DNA from: Desarmillaria ectypa
Lineage: Eukaryota > Basidiomycota > Agaricomycetes > Agaricales > Physalacriaceae
Assembly: GCA_030407005.1 (NCBI GenBank)
Contig: JAUDYN010000004.1
Span: 1,240,001-1,304,000, forward strand
Reading direction: 5' to 3'
Length of the DNA stretch: 64,000 nucleotides
The notes under the pieces are model-generated. The model was not told the origin of the DNA and ran no database searches. It saw only the letters and a program-made list of their open reading frames with translations. Made by a program: the position numbers and the translations under genes. Of this stretch, positions 11,088-22,232 are shown one piece after another. The first letter of the stretch is position 1. Each line of letters begins with the position of its first letter.

Positions 11088-13084
11088 TGTTGCTGCTGCT
11101 GCTGCTGCTGCATGAGCATGAACTGTCGCTGATTTAGATTCATATTGTTCATATTCATAACCCCACCAGGGATCTGCGGTGAATTCATCGTTCCAGGGCC
11201 CATTCCCATGGGATTCGCCATTTGAGACGACTGTGCCTGAGGCGAAACTGGACTTGTCTGCCCCGGAAACGGTCCACCCGGCATTGGTCCATTAGCCTGC
11301 ATTGGATTTGACATTCCAGTCATATGCTGCTGCTGCATCTGTCCACCACTTCGTTGCTGGTTCTGCTGTTCTTGTTGCTTGGCTTGCATAGCATTCTACA
11401 AGAAATGAAATGGTGAGTTTCACATCACAAAATCAAGGAGAAGATTGCTGACCTGTGTTATGATCATCCGCTGCAACTGTTGCTGCACAGACATTTGCGT
11501 GAAGTTGGGGACATTGCGGACCATGTATTGCGTGAAGGGGTGCTGGGGATTTTGGAGAATATTGTAGGCTTGTTGAAATTGGGGCGGCATCGAGGCCAGG
11601 GGGTTATTGCCATTCGTGGCAAGATTCGAAGGACCCGGTACGGCGTTTTGCATCATTTGTTGGGGCTGTTGCATGGGATTAGGCGGGACAGGTGTAGTGG
11701 AAGGCGGCGACATCTGCCGAGCAGCTTGCTGAGCAGCCCGTATCTGCGCCTGCCGCGCTCGTTCCCGATTTGCGGCAGCCACTTCGGCAGTGTTGATGTT
11801 TGCCAGACCAGGGGCCGTCGCTAGCGAAGAATCGGATAATGGAAGAGAAGGCGTAGGCTGGAGTTGGGTGCCGTTCGTCATAGGGAAGGGGTTCTGATTG
11901 GCACTTGGTGGCCCTGACGGAGGTCGCATCATGCCCTTGCTCTCACCGGTATCTCTACGTTTGTTCATCATGTCCCCAAGTGAATCCTCTGACCGGTCTC
12001 GTTTTAGATTATTCGGAGCAGATCCGATGTTTTGCTGTTGCGCAAGCATCTGCTGCCTTCTTTCGATATCTTTGGAAAATAGCGAGGGCAACTCAGCGTA
12101 TATTTGTTGAATACGAGTAATGGGAACGAGATCGTTCGCTGAAGGGGGATCCATTGTGGGTAACTGCATGCTATTTTGATTCTGAAAAATGTCGTGAGAA
12201 CAGATGTAGAGATCTAGTAAATAATAATGATGGGCATACCCCTTGGCGGCTTTGATCTGCTGCTGCTGCCAGCCATGCAAGGTTTGACTGAAGACGCGTC
12301 GAATATCTGGGGTTACATGAGACGCGAAATGATAAAACATAAGGGCGTGACGCACTGATGGTATCTTGGGTCGGTTGTTGTAACGCCTCGTCCTTGGAAT
12401 TCCATGCAAACTCTACACATTTCGGTGAGTATATGCGCATATAATGACCAGAAAAACTGACTTTAGGAGCTCAGTGTTGAGTTCTAGTATCGAGACGACC
12501 TTAGCATCGCCGGAATGTGATGTCGTAAGAGAAGTAGAACCGGAGGGTGTCAGTATCGATTCAAAGGAAGGGGTGCTGCGACTGGTAGGTGAGGAGGCCA
12601 GGCCGTTCAGCTGTGAGGCCGCATCGGACACTTGGGACTCAGTCAGATCATTCTGATTGGCAGCAGAAGAAGATTCTGCACCGTCTCCCTCCTCCTTCAC
12701 TCCCTGTACCGGACCATCGGAGGCCTCAAAGTCGTCAGGCGGAGGCGAGAGCTCGCTCAAAGGTGTTGATTGGCGCGAGGTCTTGTCTTCTACGGTTGCT
12801 TTGCTCTCTTCCGGTAGCGGCGATGCTTGTTTCTTAGAATCTGGCGACACTGGCGAGAGGGAAGAGCTCTTGTCGTCGGGGCCGGGGTTAGGATCTGTTG
12901 ACGGTGCAGATGGAAGTGGTGGTGGTGGTGGTTGCTGGTCAAGGGTTGTACCGTCAGGAATAAAGTCATGAATAGCGGGATGGTCATCCGACCAGGCAAG
13001 TATTTTGTGGTCAGTCGGGATGATAATATTCTTTTGGTGGGGGGAAAGGGGAGACGGGTGGTGATTATGATCGAGATGTATCAT
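10286..13084 (-). CDS. Gln-rich SSXT (SS18/GIF)-like putative chromatin coactivator
   Basis: Exons 13084-12462, 12412-12356, 12306-12240, 12181-11453 and 11395-10286 join in phase (about 861 residues from the ATG at 13084). Splicing three small exons assembles a helix resembling the SSXT domain of animal SS18 and plant GIF: ELNTELLKVCMEFQGRG followed by RYHQYSTRLQSNLAWLAAAA, echoing the family's xLIxCIxxxQNKG...YQxxLHxNLxYLAxxAD. SSXT proteins are SWI/SNF coactivator subunits, so a nuclear chromatin role is plausible but inferred. The N-terminal part is Ser/Pro-rich. The C-terminal half is Gln/Pro/Met-rich with a 32-Gln run and ends TDLDLFNWAQ. The true start is uncertain, because AG acceptors just before 13084 allow an upstream exon. 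Confidence 0.68.
10938..11110 (-). repeat. Polyglutamine-coding CAG/CAA microsatellite
   Basis: On the coding (minus) strand, 11110-11015 encodes 32 consecutive glutamines, with an uninterrupted stretch of 16 CAG codons (11083-11036). One His, 8 more Gln, a short break, and another 13 Gln follow. CAA codons interrupt both flanks, which usually lowers slippage. The tract is likely length-variable between strains. Confidence 0.95.
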
Positions 13085-16000
13085 TGGCTAGAATGGGTGG
13101 AAGGGATATACGCCCACGATTTGTATCCAAATTGAAACCGGTACTAGAGGTCTGCTTCGGGGCTCGATTCTCGAGAAAAGATGGCGTTGCCAGCTCGTTG
13201 CCGACGTCGTGCAGTGCTCCTGTGTTGACGCTGTCGTGCTTGTCGTACTGCCCGTCGTAGAGGATTCCCGTAAGCCAATCCGTAATCTTTCCTGAAATCT
13301 CCAAGAGATCTCTCCGCGCGAGCCAGAAATTCGAATCGTCCGTTGGTGGGTAAACAACACAAGGCCGTGTGATTATTAAGACTCCGCTTCAGGCACAATG
13401 ACGGAGAGTCCCGTAGCTGTTCTCGCCGGCCACTGCGATGCCAAAGGGCTCTCGCTATCATTGCCAACAGCGGACTCTACGTTAATGGTCGTGGTCATGT
13501 CGACAGTTTAACTACTTTTGCCGGAATCGAAGTTGGGATCGGATTTTCCTTTCTTCTCGGCCATTTCAGATCGTGTCAAGTCATCGTCTTCCGATTGCCT
13601 CAAATCAGTTATGTATCATAATTATCGCCCCATCATCTTCAGGGCACTAGCCCAATCCTCTGGAACATCCATCAATTACCGTCCATATACGAATCATTTC
13701 TCACTCATTCGTTCCCGTTTACCCCCCTTTATGTCGTGCTCATGTGTCAGTATTCCCTCCCATTCAGTTAAGAATACAACTTTGCTCTTTGTTACTCGTC
13801 CCTGCCTTTTTTTTTTTTGGTTTCGTCGGCCCCAAATTCAATCATCCACGGAGTCAATAGAATGATCGGTATTGTCCAGAAACAAACCACCTTTTGCGGT
13901 TTGGCGCCCCTCACAATACATTCCGTGGCCAGGCTTCCTCCTTCCGTCGAACCGGATTTTTACACCCAACAGCAATAATAGAGACAAGGGTTCGAAGCAA
14001 CGACGGCACTTATTTTTGGACAGGCTTATGTAACAGCAAGCAGGAAAAAGTGTCCGAGCAGACGTCGTTCAGCAACAGCCCAACGACGTAACGTCCGGAA
14101 GAAGCTCTCGCAAAAGAGCAAATTATAGGTTAGAGAAAGACGTGACCCCCTAGATCATAGTTGGCGGATCAGCATGGAGAAACCATTCTTCATTACTTTC
14201 CTGGCTGTTACGCCATGATTTGAATAGCGCGACAATCTGTGCTGTGGACCATGTTGCCTATACTGTCGCAGAGATAGTGGTGGTTTTTCTGTTTGGATTA
14301 GAGGAAAATTCGAAAGAAATCCTCGCACCGATCCTCCGACGTTACAGCCAACAGCCTGCGGAGACACGAGGCAAGGAGATCAACGGCTGTCTGTAGGGGA
14401 CCCATCGTCGAAATGAACTGTCATCCCAGCCTGTCGCCGAATTAGTCGTTATAGTAAGAATTATAGACGAGTCGGCGCTGTACGAGAAGCTCACCCGACG
14501 ACTAGAAGCTCCTGCCGTAATGAACCTCTTACACGTCAGCCTGAAACAGAACATTAGCATCGCGCAAGGGATTCTTGTTGGTCTCACCTTCTGTCGGTGT
14601 CCGTTCGTCTTACCTTCTGTAGGTCCACTGCGTTGTGGTGTCTGGTTCCGACATGCGCGTCCCGATGCTTGCGTGTACGCGTCTCAATACTCAGCATATG
14701 CTGGCCCCACTAACAGTCAAATATGCCGAAAGGAATGTGCCCTAACAGTGTTCTTGTCGCCCAAGAGCATCACTAAATTGTGATCTACCATCGTTATGCC
14801 ACCATGTGTCGCGTCTCTGGGTTACAGGCCAAGCAAGTTTCCTGGAGGTGGCCAGGCCCTTCCCTTGCAAGCCGGACAACGACGAGGTGAGAAATAGACC
14901 CAATTAGCCGGACTTACTCGGTGAAAGACGCTTAAGAGGGTACGAGATAAAGCTCTGATCCGGTCAGAATACTCATTTTTCCACGGGCGAAGTCCTAGAC
15001 TTGTCATGGATTCCCATACGTCCCGAACATTCACCGCTCTCCGCTCGCGAATCTCAAGTGTGCTAGTGAGGTAAAAACAAAAAGCTGCCGGCGATTATAC
15101 CACGAATGCGTGATGAACTGAATCTTCCCAAGTAGTCAGCATAAAGATTGACACTAGGCGGTTGTCGTTGCACCTTGGAACATAAAGTATGCACTCGCCA
15201 TCCAGGGGTGCTTACTCAAAACGGTTGAGGCCTTCTTGTGACCAAAAGCATTCTTCCTAAAACAATTCGCGACTTTTGGAGGAATGATGCGAGAACTCCT
15301 GGGCGCTGATTGATTCTCTTCCGGCCCTTGTTATCAGGCTTTTCCGTCCCGAATGCCGATTCGCGACAGGATATATAGGTCGCGCGCGCGTAGGACCGAA
15401 GGAAGTACAAGAAGCTCCTGTATCCCATCCACATAGTACAGGTATGTGAACCGTGTATCCGCCAACGGTAAACACCAGAAACGTGATGGCGGAGTGAACC
15501 CGTCCAAGGAAGAGGTAGAAAGAAAAGTACGAAATCTTCTTCCAGCAAGTCCGAACAGATAGAGCGAACGTGTGGACAAGCTAGACTATGATGATACTGA
15601 CTGTTTCAGAGGGTAGTCCTTATAAAGAGACCGAGACTGGAAGAGGGAGAAGATTGACCCAGAGCTTATCTGCAAGAGCCACGCATGCCCAAAGTACCGG
15701 CACCTGGAAGTTCCGAATGGTACAGTGCGGGTATATTTGTGGTAGCGCGGCGAAATGGAGTACAGCGTTATCACCAGCTTTCCCTCGGACCGAACGAAAC
15801 AGATGACAGCCCATATGTGACATCCAAACGCGCCTGAGACAGGTAATTACGTGGAGGGTCTTGCGAAAGAGGGGAAGGCAGGAGATAGTGGGGGAAGGAA
15901 AGAAAGGGCACTGGGGGTACACACACGCCATTTATACATGCCGGACAGTGTATAGGTCGGGACATACGTCATAGAACAGTCAAAAACGCGGTGATGGGAA

Positions 16001-16559
16001 TGAGCCGAGAGTCGACCTGGCCCGGGATTGAGACGTCCAAGTCATCAGCTAAGGAATCGGGTACGCCCTTAGCTGGGACGGCTCGCCAGACATACAATTG
16101 TACATCACAGCTAAACCTGTTCGTAGAGAGGATGTCGAAATGCACACCCCAAGAGCCATGGAGTACAGGTAGCACTTCCCTTGATGTGTATGTCAGGACT
16201 TTATAAAATAAATAGATAAAGAAAAGGCCGCGCAGCTACGCTTACTATTAATGACAGACAACCAGCTGCTGGGCGCAATGGTTCACTTGAGTTCATTATA
16301 TATTTTATATAGACAGCTTGTTCATTGTCAGCGGCGCACCAATCTTCGCATGAATTTTATGCGTCCAATATGTGTGGAAGCGAAAGGGTTACAACCTACT
16401 GCAGAAAGGGGCAGACAATGATCACCGTACATCCTGAAAAGAATGTGTTTGAGGGGTACGAAGCTAAACACGTCCAAGATACATACCATCGTCACGTTCG
16501 CATCATTATACCCCTCTCGCAGAAAAGTTGGGAGATTGAATCCAATGAATCTGATTCCC
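13085..16559. other. Long stretch without a convincing gene
   Basis: 13085-13500 minus has coding-like pieces: MTTTINVESAVGNDSESPL from 13497, and FWLARRDLLEISGKITDWL with NTGALHDVGNELATPSFLEN between about 13340 and 13150. I could not join these in phase to the SSXT exons; they may be 5' exons or part of a separate small gene. From 13500 to about 16560 I find only unrelated short open frames on both strands and no RNA gene. Confidence 0.45.
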
Positions 16560-17387
16560 AAACTACCATCCAAAACGCACATCCGAGGCGAGACTTCAAA
16601 CGCCTCCAAGGCCATCATGTCCGTTCAATGAACTTTCATGTCCGACAGATCCTCAAACTTAATCGGCAGAATCTCGTGGATGAGGACAGGACGCAAGTAA
16701 CGGGAAAACGAAACATATCTTACAGACATGCTCGGGTCCCGATTCAGGTGCTATGATATCCTCAACACAAAGTGGATCCGCATATCACGGAAAGTCTTCT
16801 GAGGTGATATTTGCGGCCTTTTAGTTGATATCCATACGACGCGTTACAGGGTCCGCAAAATGTCTGACCAATTTAACAAATGCAACATACATACGGCTGG
16901 ATCCTTTGCTTCAGTGCCTGCAAGTATAATATCAGGTCCAAAGAAGGGAGTGGCGCATTTTGAACTCATCGATTCTGGGGTGACATCTGTAGCTTGAAGA
17001 CTCTCAACAACGACTGCTCGATCTAGTTCGCATTGGTATGCCGTCATCTCCACCTGCGAACGCGCGATCCTTATTAGAAGCCACAAAAGTTGCATGGTTG
17101 CTGTCAAGGCTTTCCTGAACTGGATGAGTTGTTTCGGAAAGAAGCGTTCGAGTAGCATATCCTTATGAGAGGCAGGTGAGTGGGAACTAATTTTCAAATC
17201 CTCGGGTTTGATTGCAAGCATGATGCGAACACTTCCATTCCTCCTTGAAATTCTAAATGTTCGTCTCCATTGGATAACCCCTTGACGATAATAATGCAGC
17301 TCTGACCAATGCATCACACGATGCAGCGGTATTTTGGTTGTCATACTCCCAGAAAAGTCGCCTGCACGGAGATGCGACCTTATCTCT
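16560..17387 (-). CDS. Candidate uncharacterised gene (fragmentary)
   Basis: Several minus-strand pieces look protein-coding but could not be fully joined. An open frame at 17419-16844 (up to 191 residues) contains KQLIQFRKALTATMQLLWLL and overlaps the last 32 bases of AP-3 mu. Exon-like 16750-16634 reads YLRPVLIHEILPIKFEDLSD in a clean 39-codon block after a TAG acceptor. A further piece near 16600 reads DGSLGIRFIGFNLPTF. No family recognised. It may be a small gene with several introns lying head-to-tail behind AP-3 mu, or chance open frames. Confidence 0.28.
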
Positions 17388-18586
17388 TTACCATCGCCAT
17401 TCGATCTTGCCTTCTGCACGTCCCCTCACACCTTTGTAAGGCGTGTACTCTTCGCTCACGGAGAACTTGCCTACCCGTAATCCAGAGAAGGTCGAACCAT
17501 TCGCAACATTCGCAATGGTGAAGGAAGTCGTGAGTACATGCGTTGGACGAACACTAGACACAATGAGCATCGCACGGGATTGCGGGACCAGAGAACACAC
17601 CTTTTATCCGCAGTAAATACCACATTCAACACGTATCTTGAATTCTTAGGTGGGGAATGAATGTCCCATTTAAGCATCCGTACTTGAGAGTCCCACGACC
17701 AAGGTGCACCAGTCGCACGCATACCGGAGACATTTCCGAGGGGAAGAGAGACGAGGAGAGACTCGAGTGGAAGACGAGGTGTCAGAGTAATCTCCGCCTT
17801 GCCTTCCTCCATGCTGACGTGTATCTTGACGCTTATGGGAAGCGCAGGCGGCGTAACAAGTTCATAGTCCATGAGCACGAAGCGACCATCAGGCGGTACG
17901 AATGAAAGTGAGCGATTCGCTGACCAGCGAGCGAGGCGGACACATGGGTGAAAGGACGGTTGTTTTATCACATTGGGATTCATGAAGGCGAGCAAACAAT
18001 CTGGGGTGCCAGATAGTAGCGCATTTGCTCGAAGCACGCCAGTTGCAATGAGTTTCGTTGCATGCCCTGAACGGCTGACAACTCCGTCTAGTGACTCGAC
18101 GAGGTCAAAGTATATTTCATTTGGTGAATGTCGAACTGGCGGTGCACGACGCCATGGAATGGGAGACGAAAAGGGTTTCGGTAGGGCAGCAGATGTTGGA
18201 AGAAGAGAAGAAAGCAGGGAAGGTGGGATGACAATGTCCTTCAGCGCATTGGGGGCGGTGGTGAGCGGATGTCCTGCGTCGAGGGCCTCAGCCAGGAGCT
18301 CGTAGACGACGTCAAAGTTGTCGCGTATCGTTGCCGCCGACGTATTTGGTCCAAAATAGCTCGTGAGCACGTCGATGAAGGCATGGAGAAACGCGAATCC
18401 GACAAGTGGGTCCGTTGGCGGCGACAACGCACAGACCAACCGCAGGTCATTCCATCGTACGTGTGCAGCTGTTCCTGTTGGTGTAATGCTTACAGGGTCC
18501 CCATCACCTCCATCGATTTCCAACAACGGACCACTCCCGACTATTGGTCGTATAGGATCTAGAATAACAAGGGCATCAAGAGGCAT
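17388..18586 (-). CDS. APM3: AP-3 adaptor complex mu subunit
   Basis: Medium chain of the AP-3 coat, which sorts cargo from Golgi/endosome to the vacuole. Two exons (18586-17601, 17553-17388) close in phase to 383 residues, slightly short for the family. The N-terminal longin-like domain begins MPLDALVILDPIRPIVGSG; LLAEALDAGHPLTTAPNALK is the conserved end of that domain. The mu-homology domain starts about residue 155 (NEIYFDLVESLDGVV) and includes the cargo-binding beta sandwich; YTPYKGVRGRAEGKIEWRW is the typical C-terminus. Divergent N-terminal residues leave some doubt about the exact start. Confidence 0.9.
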
Positions 18587-18749
18587 CTCCTATCTCGCAC
18601 TCAGCTGAGAAGATAGGAAAGAAGGAAGTTCACATACTCAGAACATGAAACTGCGGCTGGAGATGGTAGTGGTACGAGAGGAAGTCGTCCGACGTCGTAA
18701 TGACGGTGGTGCAATGATAAGTTATTGGGAGCCAAAAAGTTAAATGAAT

Positions 18750-18823
18750 GGACACATTGGGACTTGAACCCAACACCTCCCGCATGCTAAGCGGGCGTGA
18801 TAAACCATCTACACCATGTGCCC
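18750..18823 (-). tRNA. tRNA-Ala (anticodon AGC), copy 1
   Basis: A 74-nt cloverleaf with no intron. Acceptor GGGCACA pairs with TGTGTCC and contains G3:U70, the alanine identity pair. The anticodon stem CCCGC/GCGGG encloses TTAGCAT, so the anticodon is AGC. The T arm TTGGGTTCAAGTCCCAA holds the B box. A T-run (TTTTT) lies about 13 nt past the 3' end as a Pol III terminator. It is identical to two more copies at 20565 and 23218. Confidence 0.98.
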
Positions 18824-18988
18824 GTGGGAATCAAGAATGGCAATGAAGTCTACAATTGAGCAAGAGCTTGCCTAGACTTGCATTGTACTTGATGAGAGCT
18901 TCGCATGATCAGATTTGTACCAAGTATTCCAACCTTTTTTTTTGTACTATGATTGAGAGTATTGTGGAAAACATATCTCTTTCTCTAT

Positions 18989-19870
18989 CTAACCCAGAAC
19001 CAAGTTTGAGAATTGCGCGGTCAGAAGCATCGCCTCAACCTCTACGGTCGAAAATCTCGCCAACCCACACGACTCACTCTCGATATGCTGGATGAGCGAT
19101 GAGATAGTCCTGACCTCCTTTCCGCACCGTTGCTAAGGACATTTGAACTCGTTCGCATCATGAATCGGGGAAGCAAGATGCAAATTAAGGGAGCGCAGCG
19201 TACGGAACGTGTCATGGCACAAGTAGCATTCGTACGCCTTCCCATTGAAAGCTATTTCCGTCGCGGCAAGATGAACGTGCTGAACAGTCGTGGGACCTCT
19301 GATGCGATTAGAGATAGATATAGCTGGGGACACCTTCATCGCGTGCACCGCAGCAGTGACATGACGGCGGTTGATGTTGGGATTGCAGCCGCCAGATTCG
19401 AGATAAGCTGCGATTTCGGAGGGGGCTTTGAACATGTGCGTGCACAAGGCACACTTGAGATCGGGTACCTTGTGTACCAGGGAGTTGTTGTGCTGGATGA
19501 AGAAATGAGCCTCATGGCGTACAAAGTATGCACATAAGGACGAACCTGAGAATAGGCCTGCTTAGTGAGAAAGAGACGGTCGCAGATAGTACAATAATTG
19601 CGGTGGGCGCTCTTTTGGAGGTGCTATATTCGGAACGTGGCTCAGGACAATCATAACGGGCTGGGTAACACACGAGCACCTCACCAGATGGAGTGAAGCC
19701 CTATTCGTGAAAAGAATCTTGCACTGGTAACAAAAGTTGTGATCGCGCACTTGCTTGCAGTGCGTAGCCCAGTCCTTCGTCGTAAGGAAGTTTTCCGCGC
19801 ATTGAGAACACTGAGGCATATCAGTCGGTACCGGTGAAGGGCATGGGAACGAAAGCTCAGGTGTTTCCAA
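18989..19870 (-). CDS. C2H2 zinc-finger protein, interrupted by an in-frame TAG
   Basis: Exons 19870-19685, 19623-19546 and 19510-18989 join in phase. Zinc-ligand pairs are visible: CSQCAENF...H, CYQC...H, CTICDRLF, CALCTHMF and YECYLCHDTFRTLRSLNLHL...H, as in fungal multi-C2H2 proteins of unknown target. At 19135-19133 the frame meets TAG inside another finger. Upstream is DANEFKCP; downstream the same frame continues as QRCGKEVRTISSLIQHIESE and CGLARFSTVEVEAM until TAG at 18991-18989. No intron can remove the codon without deleting the preceding finger. It is either truncated in this strain, a young pseudogene, or a base error. Nucleic-acid binding is inferred from the domain. Confidence 0.65.
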
Positions 19871-20564
19871 GTCATTTAGTCCGTGAGAAGAGGTTCAGCC
19901 TCATGAGGGTATCGATAAGGAAAATGTCATTTAGCCTCTAGGAACTTCGGTTGCCAGCAGGTATTGAGCGAAGACTCCTGAGTTGTAGAATTGAATGTAT
20001 CGGAGATAAAGGCCAGATTCCCAAGGAATTTGGCATCCATGCGCCTCGTGACTGCACAATATTCACGCAGGAGCCAGCATCCCCGAGACTGAAGTTTAAA
20101 TTCTTCAGAACAACTCCAAGTCAAGCCTGCTTGAAGCTATATCTAGACATTGACTGAAGCACAGGGTATCTTTGGTGCAGAAATACGAGCCGCGCGAGAG
20201 GTGACGAGAACCCTAGTTCTCAAGAAAGAAGAAAGTTTAATCAGGATAAAACAATAGCAACGGATGCAGTAAGCGTGAAAGGATGAGGCAGTAAGCTCCT
20301 GTCCAGACATGATAGGACGTCAAGACCGGATGCGGTGGTTGAATTCCATTGTCGTCATTAGAGGAGAGTAAATTTATCTGTGCCTGCCCGGTGCCGAAGA
20401 TTTCACTGCGTCGCTGCTGCGTAAAATTAATTCGTTGATGGATGCCACCCCGTAATGCTCCCCGGTTCCGGGTCTGTCGTAGGCATCTGACTCGTCTTTA
20501 TGTGCAATTTCGCGAGAATTTGGGGAAGTACGAATGAGTTGAAAAAAGCCTTATTCAAAAAATT
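19871..20564. other. Intergenic, nothing recognised
   Basis: About 690 bp upstream of the zinc-finger gene and next to a tRNA. I see no coding pattern with plausible splice sites. Confidence 0.5.
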
Positions 20565-20638
20565 GGACACATTGGGACTTGAACCCAACACCTCCCGCAT
20601 GCTAAGCGGGCGTGATAAACCATCTACACCATGTGCCC
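20565..20638 (-). tRNA. tRNA-Ala (anticodon AGC), copy 2
   Basis: Base-for-base the same 74 nt as copy 1, including G3:U70, anticodon AGC and the internal A and B boxes. The 3' flank reads AATTTTTT, a strong Pol III terminator. Flanking sequence is unlike copy 1, so this is not a recent large segmental duplication. Confidence 0.98.
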
Positions 20639-20946
20639 TTGAGTGTACGATTGCGCTAACTTAGGGACGGGCACCTATCCCCAACAAGTAAGCAGCGGTG
20701 GACCCCTAATCACCATCCGTCATATCCACGTCATAATGCATCAGGACTCATCATCAAGGGACGCGACTTGCTCTAAAGTTTTCCCATCAAATGTAAGAGA
20801 TAGTAATACAGAACACTTTATCTTCGTGTTTCGTTTTATTGCGGTAGAGCGGTAGCAGCATGAGTATGCATACGATGTAAGACATAGAACTGGGAGCACA
20901 CAAGAAAACCATGGGAGAGCAGAAATACCAACAAAAAGTAAGTGTC
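20639..20946. other. Gap between tRNA and bZIP gene
   Basis: It must contain the 3' end of the bZIP transcript, which comes in from the right on the minus strand. No gene or repeat seen. Confidence 0.5.
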
Positions 20947-22232
20947 CTAATAACCATACGCGCCGCCGCTCGCTCTACCTTCCTTGCCGCCTATAACGCC
21001 GACGCCAACACTAACAGGGACACCGGAGCCAGGCCCGTTGGCGACGCCCGCGCCAACGCCAACGCCTCCGACTAGAGCGCTCAGTCGAGATATCTCTTCC
21101 CTGGATGCCACTAACGCGGACGTGAGCCGCTCGTTCTCCTGGGAAAGGAACTCGACTTTGGCTTGGAGTTGGGCAAGCCAGGCTTTCTTGCGCTGTCGGC
21201 ATTTTAATGCAGCTGACAGCAATGTAAGAAGAGGCAACGCAGACTGGAAGCTGGCAACCTACCCTGCCGATTGCGTTCCAAAAAATTCTTGCGCTTTTCC
21301 TCCTCTGTTTCAGGCTTTTTCTGAAGCTGTGGCTGCATAGAGTGCTGCTTCTTTTGAGGCTCATAGAAGTCCTCCTCCTCTTCTTCATCCTCCTCTTCCT
21401 CGTCGTCATCCATTTTTCTGCCTCGGGTGTTCCTCCTTTTTCCTTCATTGGCGTTTTTTCTTTTGATACCACGTCTGTTTTGGTTGGGAGGAGACGACCC
21501 ACGGGCCTGAGCCTCCTCACGCTTCGTAAGCTCCTGATGAGCTTGCGAGAGAAGGAAAAGGCCATTGGCGGCAGTGGTAGCAGCAGTGGAAGCGCTATTC
21601 ATATACTCGCCACTGTTTTCGGAATTCGTTTGAGTGTTGTACTGGGCACCATTGAGGGCACCAGTGATAGCGTTGAGAGTGTTGGGTGTGATAGTTGGAT
21701 TTTGGCTGTTAACAAGCTGCATAAAGGCAGCAGTTCCAGGAGTCTGTGGGAAGGCAACTGGGCCGCCGACGAGTGGTGTAAGGCCTGTTCTGGGTGTAAG
21801 ACCAGTACGAGGGGTAAGGCCAGTACGGAAGGAGTTAGGATCGAACTCATTAGGCGGATGGTGCGGCTGTGGACCAGCAAGCATAGCAGGTGAAAGGGGA
21901 CCGGCCCGCAACGAGTTAGCCATTCCTGGTGTGAAGCCTCCCCATTGATAGGTAGCCGGGTCAGACGGTGACGAGATGGATGCAAGTGGCGGCAAGACCG
22001 GCTTCTCTTCCACTGGCGGCGACTTGCTCTTCGACCTCTTCGTACCGGATTTCTCGCTCGATTCCGCTGATGGCGGGTCAGACTCACCCGACGAAGTCTC
22101 CTTTCCCTGCCTACCGCTTGACACTGATGCCGATGGTCGTGAAAAGCTTTGCTCAAAGGGATTCGGCTCAAGGTCAAAGTCAGCGCGTTTTTGGCGTGGT
22201 GAGGCAGAGCGAGGTTGTGAGGCGGGCGACAT
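20947..22232 (-). CDS. ATF/CREB-type bZIP transcription factor
   Basis: Two exons (22232-21263, 21212-20947) close in phase to 411 residues. The intron splits the basic region: KRKNFLERNRQ joins AALKCRQRKKAWLAQLQAKV, the N-x4-A-x2-C/S-R signature of ATF/CREB factors, followed by a leucine zipper (VEFLSQENERLTSALVASRE). N-terminal motifs NPFEQSFSR and FTPGMANSLRAGPLSPAMLA correspond to the stress-related regions of the fungal Atf1/Aft1 group. Three near-identical TGLTPR units (about 21774-21828) and an acidic run DDDEEEEDEEEEED precede the bZIP. In relatives this factor works under the Hog1/Sty1 MAP kinase in osmotic, oxidative and sexual-development responses; that role is inferred here. Confidence 0.92.

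Noticed and set aside
10773..11137. Plus-strand frames of poly-Cys and poly-Leu over 60-80 codons
   Set aside because: They are the antisense of the CAG/CAA glutamine tract in the SSXT-like gene.
16325..16756. Plus-strand open frame of 143 codons
   Set aside because: No ATG-near promoter signal or motif; the opposite strand has a better exon-like block (16750-16634) with splice sites.
6643..19135. Idea that TAG is reassigned or commonly read through, since several frames meet in-frame TAG
   Set aside because: Healthy genes here end in TAG (eS25, the SH3 protein, the aldolase, the dehydrogenase), so it works as a normal stop.
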